From NCBI GenBank assembly GCA_030748365.1, contig JASMME010000119.1, positions 1 through 5,092 of the forward strand: a stretch of 5,092 nt of DNA, in the 5' to 3' direction. The notes under the pieces were generated by a model. The model saw only the letters and a program-made list of their open reading frames with translations, searched no databases and was not told where the DNA came from. Within the stretch, counting starts at the first letter, position 1; every line of letters begins with the position of its first letter. This document shows positions 1 through 5,092 of the stretch, piece after piece. Position numbers and translations under genes: made by a program. The DNA is from Lutibacter sp. (GTDB lineage Bacteria > Bacteroidota > Bacteroidia > Flavobacteriales > Flavobacteriaceae).

Positions 1-1635
1 GAACTGTTAACAGTTCGTTATGTAAAGGAACTACAAACCTCCCTGTATTTTATTTTCCCAATTATCGGGCTGCTATTGGTGTATGTCTTGGTAAAATATG
101 TAGTCAAACGCAGGATACACCACGGCATTCCCTCCACCCTGTTTTCCATTTCAAAACGCAACGGGATTATAGAGCGCTATAAGATGTATGCCTCACTGAT
201 TACTGCCCCAATTACCGTGGGTTTTGGGGGCTCTGTGGGTTTACAGGGGCCAGCCGTCAGTACCGGTGCTGCACTGGGATCCAATGTGGCTCAGTTTTTT
301 CATATGAACACCAAAACCCGGATGTTATTGATTGGGTGTGCTTCGGCAGGCGCCATGGCCTCTATGTTCAAGGCGCCTATTGCGGCCATTATTTTTGCTG
401 TTGAAATCTTTGGCCTCGACATTGCCTTTTCCTCCCTGGTACCCCTCTTGTTGGCCTCGGTATCGGCGGTGGTAACATCTTATTTCTTTTTGGGAACAGA
501 TGTGTTGTTCAATTTTGAACTCCAGGATGCATTTCAATTGAAAGACCTGACGTGGTATATTTTTTTAGGCGTGGCAACGGGTCTTGCCTCGGTTTATTTT
601 TCAAAGATTTTCTTTGGTATCACCCGTTTTTTTAACAGGTTTAAAAGCCCGGTCAAGCGCTTACTAGTGGGTGGGATAGCCATCGGTACACTTTTGTTCT
701 TTATTCCGCCCCTTTTTGGAGAGGGTTACGGATTGATCAACAATTTGCTACATAACAACCACCAGGCAGCCATTGGCACAGTCCCTTTTGTCAACGAGTT
801 TGTCGAAAATATTTGGGTGATTATTGCCCTGCTCACGGGCATCATGATTTTTAAAGCGGTGGCCATGACCATCACCTTTTCGGCGGGTGGTGTAGGGGGT
901 ATTTTTATTCCTACCCTGGTTATGGGCAGTGTCCTGGGAAATATTTTTGCCAACCTCATCAACCATACGGGCCTTGGATTTTCGGTGTCAGCATCCAATT
1001 TTACCCTGGTAGGTATGACGGGGCTGATGGCCGGGGTATTGCACGCCCCGCTGACCGCTATATTCCTGATTGCTGAGATTACGGGAGGCTACGAATTATT
1101 TGTACCCCTGATGTTGGTGTCTGCCATTTCATTTGCCATTACCCGCTACTTCATATCCCATTCGATTTATACCTTAGAGCTTGCCAAACGCGGAGAACTG
1201 ATTACCCACAACAAAGACAAAAATGTTCTTATGATGTTGGAGATAGACAAGGTAATCGAACAGAATTTTATCGCCCTTTCACCCGAGATGTATCTCGGCG
1301 AAATCTTACACAAAGCCGTGGCCAAATCCTCCCGAAATAATTTTCCGGTGGTCAGTGAAAACGGTGAATTCTTAGGGGTGTTGCTGCTCGATGATATTCG
1401 GGGAATGATGTTTGATACCAAGCTGTACAATAAAGTACAGGTCCGTAACCTTATGCACGCACCCCCAGCTTGTATTCTTTATGAGAAGGACAGTATGGAA
1501 GTCATCATGCAGAAGTTTAAGGACACCCATGCCTGGAACCTTCCGGTTATCAAGGAAGGGCGTTATTTTGGTTTTATTTCCCGCTCCTTATTGCTCACTG
1601 CCTATCGCAGGAAGCTTATCCAGGTAACGGGTTGA
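1..1635 (+). CDS. ClC-family chloride channel/transporter with tandem CBS domains (5' partial)
   Basis: This is an inner-membrane anion channel or transporter of the ClC family. Frame 1 is open from the first base to the TGA at 1633-1635, giving 544 residues; a TTG at 76 is not a credible start because ClC helix sequence continues upstream of it. I estimate some 50 N-terminal residues lie outside the window. Visible ClC landmarks are the GSGIP-like loop as HHGIP (118-132), the GREGP-like gate as GLQGP (238-252), the helix-H segment FKAPIAAIIFAVEIF (367-411), the helix-N selectivity motif GIFIP (898-912) and the helix-R tyrosine (1168-1170), equivalent to Tyr445 of E. coli ClC. Two CBS domains follow, at about 1252-1404 and 1441-1620; in this family they commonly bind nucleotides and tune gating. 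Oddity: the gating glutamate is Gln (244-246) and the proton glutamate is Ile (406-408), so passive chloride conduction is more likely than Cl-/H+ exchange. Family assignment is firm; the transport mode is inferred. Confidence 0.95.
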   Translation, partial: ELLTVRYVKELQTSLYFIFPIIGLLLVYVLVKYVVKRRIHHGIPSTLFSISKRNGIIERYKMYASLITAPITVGFGGSVGLQGPAVSTGAALGSNVAQFFHMNTKTRMLLIGCASAGAMASMFKAPIAAIIFAVEIFGLDIAFSSLVPLLLASVSAVVTSYFFLGTDVLFNFELQDAFQLKDLTWYIFLGVATGLASVYFSKIFFGITRFFNRFKSPVKRLLVGGIAIGTLLFFIPPLFGEGYGLINNLLHNNHQAAIGTVPFVNEFVENIWVIIALLTGIMIFKAVAMTITFSAGGVGGIFIPTLVMGSVLGNIFANLINHTGLGFSVSASNFTLVGMTGLMAGVLHAPLTAIFLIAEITGGYELFVPLMLVSAISFAITRYFISHSIYTLELAKRGELITHNKDKNVLMMLEIDKVIEQNFIALSPEMYLGEILHKAVAKSSRNNFPVVSENGEFLGVLLLDDIRGMMFDTKLYNKVQVRNLMHAPPACILYEKDSMEVIMQKFKDTHAWNLPVIKEGRYFGFISRSLLLTAYRRKLIQVTG

Positions 1636-1643
1636 TATTTTTT

Positions 1644-1651
1644 TATATTTG
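1644..1651 (+). promoter_or_regulatory. Possible Bacteroidota -7 promoter box (TATATTTG) for the small membrane protein gene
   Basis: TATATTTG fits the Bacteroidota -7 consensus TAnnTTTG and ends 22 bp before the ATG at 1674. It lies just after the stop of the ClC gene in an AT-rich run. I see no TTG at the usual 19-21 bp spacing upstream; the nearest one (1632-1634) is too close. The box could therefore be fortuitous, and the gene may instead be read through from the ClC gene. Confidence 0.4.
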
Positions 1652-1673
1652 TAATACTTTAAGACGAGCGTAT

Positions 1674-1910
1674 ATGAAAGTTGTATTGACCGTGGTTTTG
1701 GTCCTGATAATGGGTTTACTGGGTACGGGTTATTACCTAAAAAGTGTCGGAATTGCCTATGGAGAGGTGGTCATAGGGATTGGGGTACTGACCACCGCAT
1801 TTGTACTGATGCCCTTGTTTATTTTTTATCGATACAAAGACAAAGACCTCCAGTCGTTCCGCTTTCGGAATGTACCCCCAGACGGGTCAAAAGAAGATAC
1901 TGGCAACTAA
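1674..1910 (+). CDS. Small two-helix membrane protein of unknown function
   Basis: This predicts a 78-residue protein that I cannot assign to a named family. Residues about 3-20 (KVVLTVVLVLIMGLLGTG after the Met) form one hydrophobic helix and residues about 26-50 a second, glycine-rich one. A charged tail follows, starting YRYKDKDLQ and ending in a polar PPDGSKEDTGN, so it is probably an integral inner-membrane protein with a cytoplasmic C-terminus. I chose the ATG at 1674; a TTG at 1632 would add 14 residues, but it overlaps the ClC stop codon and the candidate promoter. The gene starts 38 bp after the ClC gene on the same strand, so co-transcription is possible. Its TAA (1908-1910) overlaps the TAG of the convergent tadA gene. 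Coding status is supported by the coherent helix-helix-tail layout, base use like its neighbours and the tight packing. The function is unknown. Confidence 0.75.
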   Translation: MKVVLTVVLVLIMGLLGTGYYLKSVGIAYGEVVIGIGVLTTAFVLMPLFIFYRYKDKDLQSFRFRNVPPDGSKEDTGN

Positions 1911-2353
1911 TTCAGGTTTCGTTTTTCAACAAAAAACCGTTGTAAAATCGCCCCGCATTCTTTTTCCAGCACACCCCCAACTACTTCTGTACGTGGGTGA
2001 AGGGTTGTTTTCAATACCTTAAAACCCCGTTTTGCTTCAGAGGCTCCGTACACGATGCGCCCTATTTGGGTCCAATAGCTGGCACCGGCACACATTTGAC
2101 AGGGCTCAAGGGTTACATACAGCGTACAATCCTGCAGGTATTTGCCACCCAGAAAATCGGCGGCCGCCGTAAAGGCTTGCATTTCTGCATGTGCGGTCAC
2201 ATCGTTCAGGGTTTCAGTGAGGTTGTGCGCACGGGCGATGATTTGTTGTTTCATGACAATGACCGCCCCAATCGGCACCTCATTTTTAGCAAAGGCAGTC
2301 TGTGCCTCCTGCAAGGCACGTTTCATAAAATAGCTATCATCAAAGGTATGCAT
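1907..2353 (-). CDS. tadA: tRNA-specific adenosine deaminase TadA
   Basis: This cytoplasmic zinc enzyme of the cytidine deaminase fold converts adenosine-34 to inosine in the anticodon of tRNA-Arg(ACG), letting one tRNA read several CGN codons. The 148-residue protein has the expected size and layout. It begins with the typical FDDSYFMKRALQEA helix, followed by VPIGAVIV (residues 26-33) and AHNLTE (42-47). The zinc and catalytic motif HAE is at 55-57 (His55 ligand, Glu57 proton shuttle), and PCQMC at 84-88 supplies ligands Cys85 and Cys88. The C-terminal part carries RGF, LHPRTEVVGG and a final FF-KR tail as in other TadA proteins. I chose the ATG at 2351-2353 because the family similarity begins there; the open frame runs on to 2581 but would overlap dxs with unrelated sequence. 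The gene is divergent from dxs by 61 bp and convergent with the upstream small membrane protein gene. A guanine deaminase-like role is possible within the superfamily but less likely given the motif set. Confidence 0.95.
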   Translation of the reverse strand: MHTFDDSYFMKRALQEAQTAFAKNEVPIGAVIVMKQQIIARAHNLTETLNDVTAHAEMQAFTAAADFLGGKYLQDCTLYVTLEPCQMCAGASYWTQIGRIVYGASEAKRGFKVLKTTLHPRTEVVGGVLEKECGAILQRFFVEKRNLN

Positions 2354-2360
2354 CTCGCCC

Positions 2361-2368
2361 CAAAAGTA
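2361..2368 (-). promoter_or_regulatory. Candidate tadA promoter, -7 box TACTTTTG
   Basis: Read on the minus strand, TACTTTTG matches TAnnTTTG exactly and ends 7 nt before the tadA ATG. An imperfect -33 element (CTG instead of TTG) lies 20 nt upstream of it. If the start site is a few bases after the box, the tadA leader would be only a few nucleotides long, with no room for a Shine-Dalgarno sequence. Confidence 0.55.
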
Positions 2369-2401
2369 CTTATTTTGGCGCAACGAACCAGTTAAATATT
2401 G

Positions 2402-2409
2402 TAGTTTTG
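2402..2409 (+). promoter_or_regulatory. Candidate dxs promoter, -7 box TAGTTTTG
   Basis: TAGTTTTG matches TAnnTTTG exactly and ends 5 nt before the dxs ATG at 2415. The nearest upstream TTTG (2374-2377) is 24 nt away, slightly longer than the usual -33 spacing, so the -33 element is weak. The predicted start of transcription falls on or right beside the ATG, implying a leaderless dxs transcript. Confidence 0.5.
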
Positions 2410-2414
2410 TCACC

Positions 2415-4190
2415 ATGCAGCCCTCCTTGTTGGCACATATTGAGGATCCGAAGGATATTCGAAACCTAACCATCCCCCAGCTCAAACAGTTGGCAGGAGA
2501 GTTGCGCGATTTTATTATTGACATTGTAGCGACCAAAGAGGGGCACCTGGGTGCCAGTTTGGGGGTGGTGGAACTAACCATCGCCCTGCACTATGTTTTT
2601 GATACCCCAAACGACCTTTTGTTATGGGATGTGGGTCACCAGGCCTATAGCCATAAGATACTAACAGGCCGTCGGAAAGTATTTCACACCAACCGGCAAT
2701 ACGGGGGCATTTCAGGCTTTCCTAAAAGGACAGAAAGCCCCTATGATGTGTTCGGAACAGGCCATTCTTCCACGTCCATCTCCGCCGCTTTGGGTATGGC
2801 CATTGCCAGCGCCCTAAAAGGAGACACTGCCAGACAACATATTGCTGTGATTGGCGATGCTTCCATTGCCAGTGGTATGGCTTTTGAAGGCTTGAATCAC
2901 GCGGGAGTCACCCAGGCCAACCTCTTGATTATCCTGAATGACAATGCCATGGCCATCGATCCCAGTGTGGGGGCTTTAAAGAATTATTTTACCGATGTAA
3001 AAGCAGGAAAAAAGGTTAGGAAAAACAATATTATAGAAGCGCTGAATTTTAACTATGCAGGGCCGGTTGACGGTCATGACATCGACGCTGTAATCCGCGA
3101 GCTTCAGCGTTTGCAATCTGTTCCCGGTCCCAAATTCCTACACATTCTTACCACCAAGGGAAAAGGCTTAAAAAAAGCAGAACAGGACCAGGTGAGGTAC
3201 CATGCTCCTGGAAAATTTGATAAGCGTACAGGAGAAATACTCTCCCGTAATGAGGCCTGTGAACCCCCAAAATACCAGGATGTCTTCGGAGAGACCCTTG
3301 TGGAATTGGCCGAACAAAATGAACAGATAGTTGGAATTAGCCCAGCCATGTCAACGGGTTGCTCTCTCCACCGAATGCTAGAGAAATTTCCCGACCGGGC
3401 TTTTGATGTCGGTATAGCAGAACAGCATGCGGTTACCCTGGCAGCAGGGATGGCCAGTCAGGGTTTGATTCCTTTCTGCAATATCTATGCTACCTTTTTG
3501 CAGCGCGCCTACGACCAGATTATACACGATGTGGCCTTGCAATCCCTGCCCGTTGTATTTTGTATTGACCGGGCCGGATTGGTCGGGGAAGATGGCCCCA
3601 CCCACCACGGCGTCTTTGATATCGCATCCTTGCGGTGTATACCCAACCTGATTATCATGGCCCCCCTCAATGCACGGGAGTTGCGAAACGCCTTGTATAC
3701 GGCCCAGCTCGGCATGCATTCTCCGATGGCAATCCGTTATCCCAGGGGAAGGGCTGCCTCCTCCGATTGGAGACAGCCTTTTGAAGAAATTCCAATAGGA
3801 AAGGGGCTTCCTATGGTGGCGGGTGACCGACTGGCTGTCCTGACCGTTGGTACCATTGGTCAGTTGGTGCAAGAGATCCTGCCGGAACTTCCAGAAGGAA
3901 CCGTGGCTTGGTACAATATGCGTTTTGTAAAGCCCCTGGATGCTTCGATCCTACACGAGGTATTCACCCATTATAAAAGGGTGGTAACCGTTGAGGATGG
4001 CACGATTGTTGGTGGCTTTGGGGCGGCGGTCTTGGCATTTGCAGCGGTCCATGGCTACCAGGCCAGCACCAAACAATTGGGTGTACCCGATCGTTTTGTG
4101 ACCCATGGAAAAATGCGGGAATTACAAGAAGAAATACAATTAACAGCCACTGACATAAAGGATTGTTTATTGGCGATGCTCTCTGAATGA
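2415..4190 (+). CDS. dxs: 1-deoxy-D-xylulose-5-phosphate synthase
   Basis: This thiamine-diphosphate enzyme condenses pyruvate with glyceraldehyde 3-phosphate to give 1-deoxy-D-xylulose 5-phosphate and CO2. That is the first step of the MEP isoprenoid pathway and a precursor for thiamine synthesis. The 591-residue protein shows the full domain order. The N-terminal part has KEGHLGASLG with catalytic-type His44, DVGHQAYSHKILTGRR (72-87) and GHSSTSIS (116-123). The cofactor motif runs from GDASIASG (147-154) to ILNDN (173-177), with Asp148 and Asn175 as metal ligands, followed by GPVDGHD (216-222). The transketolase-type pyrimidine domain has IAEQHAV with Glu336, then DRAGLVGEDGPTHHG (385-399) and RYPRG (441-445); the C-terminal domain follows. 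It is about 30 residues shorter than the 620-residue E. coli enzyme, mostly from a short linker at about 188-210. The usual GDG is GDA here. The ATG at 2415 fits where family similarity begins. No frame damage is visible, so the protein looks functional. Confidence 0.97.
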   Translation: MQPSLLAHIEDPKDIRNLTIPQLKQLAGELRDFIIDIVATKEGHLGASLGVVELTIALHYVFDTPNDLLLWDVGHQAYSHKILTGRRKVFHTNRQYGGISGFPKRTESPYDVFGTGHSSTSISAALGMAIASALKGDTARQHIAVIGDASIASGMAFEGLNHAGVTQANLLIILNDNAMAIDPSVGALKNYFTDVKAGKKVRKNNIIEALNFNYAGPVDGHDIDAVIRELQRLQSVPGPKFLHILTTKGKGLKKAEQDQVRYHAPGKFDKRTGEILSRNEACEPPKYQDVFGETLVELAEQNEQIVGISPAMSTGCSLHRMLEKFPDRAFDVGIAEQHAVTLAAGMASQGLIPFCNIYATFLQRAYDQIIHDVALQSLPVVFCIDRAGLVGEDGPTHHGVFDIASLRCIPNLIIMAPLNARELRNALYTAQLGMHSPMAIRYPRGRAASSDWRQPFEEIPIGKGLPMVAGDRLAVLTVGTIGQLVQEILPELPEGTVAWYNMRFVKPLDASILHEVFTHYKRVVTVEDGTIVGGFGAAVLAFAAVHGYQASTKQLGVPDRFVTHGKMRELQEEIQLTATDIKDCLLAMLSE

Positions 4191-4276
4191 CAGGGCATAG
4201 AGTTGGCTTGTTTCACCGTTTTTTACTAGAAAAGCCCGCCTAGAATAGTATGATTAACACATTGATAATTATTTAA

Positions 4277-5092
4277 ATGAACCTGAGAATATTCCTAATC
4301 CTTGGCTTATTTTCAAGCCAATTTGCCGCTGCGGAGGTGGTGATTGACTCCATCGATAATCATTTGGTATCCAGAACTTTTTGGACAAAAAAGAACAATG
4401 TATCCCTGTTCCTTACCCAGCATTCCTTTTCGAATTGGAGTACGGGTGGAAACAATTCGATTGCAGGTATTGTAAAAGTACATATGCAGCGAAATTATAA
4501 AGATGATTATATCATCTGGAACAATGAACTAAAGGCCCATTACGGACTAAACAAGGAAGAGGCCCGTGAGGTTAGAAAAACTGAAGACCGGTTTGAGGTC
4601 AATTCATCCTATGGTTATCGGAATGATGAAAACTCTAATTGGTACTATTCGGTAAAGTTCAATTTTAAAACGCAATTTACCAATGGCTACCAGTATCCGA
4701 ATACCGACAAACCCGTATCCAGGCTTTTTGCGCCGGCCTATTTATTTTTGGGAGCAGGGGCGGAATACAACTCCAAGGAAAATAAAGCAAGATACTATCT
4801 TTCACCCCTGACCAACAAGACCACCCTGGTATTGAGTGAATCCCTAGCAAATCAAGGTGCGTTTGGGGTGGATCCTGCTATTTATGATGAAGCAGGGACG
4901 CTTCTTGAGCAAGGAAAGAAAAGCAATATAGAATTTGGCATCTTAGTCACAGGCACCCATGAAACAGCGTTAATGACCAATATACAGATGACCAACAAAC
5001 TCATCCTGTATACCGATTATTTGCACGACTTCGGCAATATAGATATCAACTGGGAACTCAATTTCGATCTAACCGTCAACGAATACATCACC
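4277..5092 (+). CDS. DUF3078 family secreted/outer-membrane protein (3' partial)
   Basis: The frame opens at the ATG at 4277, which is fixed by an in-frame TAA immediately upstream (4274-4276), and runs without a stop for 272 codons to the window edge. Residues 1-19 form a Sec signal peptide: a short NLR n-region, a hydrophobic IFLILGLF core and an AAA cleavage site before Glu20. The mature part carries FSNWSTGGNNSIAG (51-64), the asparagine/tryptophan-rich signature I associate with DUF3078. After it come alternating aromatic and polar stretches (HMQRNYKDDYIIWNNELKAHYG, about 69-90 in segments; NWYYSVKFNFKTQF, 121-134), consistent with amphipathic beta strands. The likely location is the outer membrane as a beta-barrel; the molecular role is unknown. 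It starts 86 bp after dxs on the same strand with no obvious terminator between, so it may share the dxs transcript. Family call is from recognition of the motif, not a profile search. Confidence 0.85.
   Translation, partial: MNLRIFLILGLFSSQFAAAEVVIDSIDNHLVSRTFWTKKNNVSLFLTQHSFSNWSTGGNNSIAGIVKVHMQRNYKDDYIIWNNELKAHYGLNKEEAREVRKTEDRFEVNSSYGYRNDENSNWYYSVKFNFKTQFTNGYQYPNTDKPVSRLFAPAYLFLGAGAEYNSKENKARYYLSPLTNKTTLVLSESLANQGAFGVDPAIYDEAGTLLEQGKKSNIEFGILVTGTHETALMTNIQMTNKLILYTDYLHDFGNIDINWELNFDLTVNEYIT

Noticed and set aside
1..16. Perfect 16-bp palindrome GAACTGTTAACAGTTC at the window edge
   Set aside because: It lies inside the ClC coding frame (codons for ELLTV), and one such palindrome is expected by chance about once in a dozen windows of this size. 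I see no second copy, so there is no reason to call it an operator.
1997..2395. Plus-strand open frame opposite tadA
   Set aside because: It is antisense to the conserved HAE and PCQMC segments of TadA, with a composition that resembles no protein family I know.
2354..2581. N-terminal extension of the tadA frame into dxs (76 more codons)
   Set aside because: The added sequence is the antisense shadow of dxs, with no TadA similarity; the family similarity begins at the ATG at 2351-2353, just after a good promoter box.
3169..3176. A-run in dxs (TTA AAA AAA GCA) resembling a slippery site
   Set aside because: Normal lysine codons explain it, the 0-frame continues intact to the end of a full-length enzyme, and no stimulatory structure or sensible alternative product is evident.
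3378..3872. Long minus-strand open frame within dxs
   Set aside because: It is fully antisense to conserved catalytic segments of DXS, and its translation shows no recognisable domain.
4193..4242. Possible terminator between dxs and the DUF3078 gene
   Set aside because: The only pairings are very short (GGCTT/AAGCC or GGGC/GCCC) with loops over 20 nt, and the T-run lies inside the loop instead of after a stem.

Overview
The window looks like an ordinary chromosomal housekeeping stretch from a Bacteroidota bacterium, most likely a member of the Flavobacteriia. Three things point there. The TAnnTTTG-type -7 promoter boxes typical of that phylum stand in front of three genes. Clear Shine-Dalgarno sequences are absent. 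The gene content and order (tRNA adenosine deaminase divergent from dxs, followed by a DUF3078 outer-membrane-type protein) is, as far as I recall, common in flavobacteria. The assignment rests on reading the translated proteins, not on a database search.

Layout: (1) 1-1635, plus strand, is a ClC-family chloride channel/transporter with two C-terminal CBS domains, missing its N-terminus at the left edge. (2) 1674-1910, plus, is a 78-residue two-helix membrane protein of unknown function. (3) 1907-2353, minus, is tadA, whose stop codon overlaps the stop of gene 2. (4) 2415-4190, plus, is dxs, divergent from tadA across only 61 bp that holds one promoter-like box facing each way. (5) 4277-5092, plus, is the N-terminal 272 codons of a secreted DUF3078 protein, still open at the right edge. 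No stretch longer than 300 bp lacks a gene, and I see no RNA gene, mobile element, CRISPR array or convincing terminator.

The genes do not form one pathway. tadA makes inosine-34 in tRNA, dxs feeds isoprenoid and probably thiamine synthesis, the ClC protein handles anions, and the DUF3078 protein probably sits in the outer membrane. dxs and the DUF3078 gene could be co-transcribed, since the 86 bp between them shows no clear terminator.

I did not find a previously undescribed system. The best lead is the ClC protein: both glutamates that define Cl-/H+ exchange in E. coli ClC are replaced (gating Glu by Gln, proton Glu by Ile), which predicts a passive, proton-independent chloride pathway. 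Second is the compact mirrored promoter region between tadA and dxs, which suggests leaderless or nearly leaderless mRNAs.
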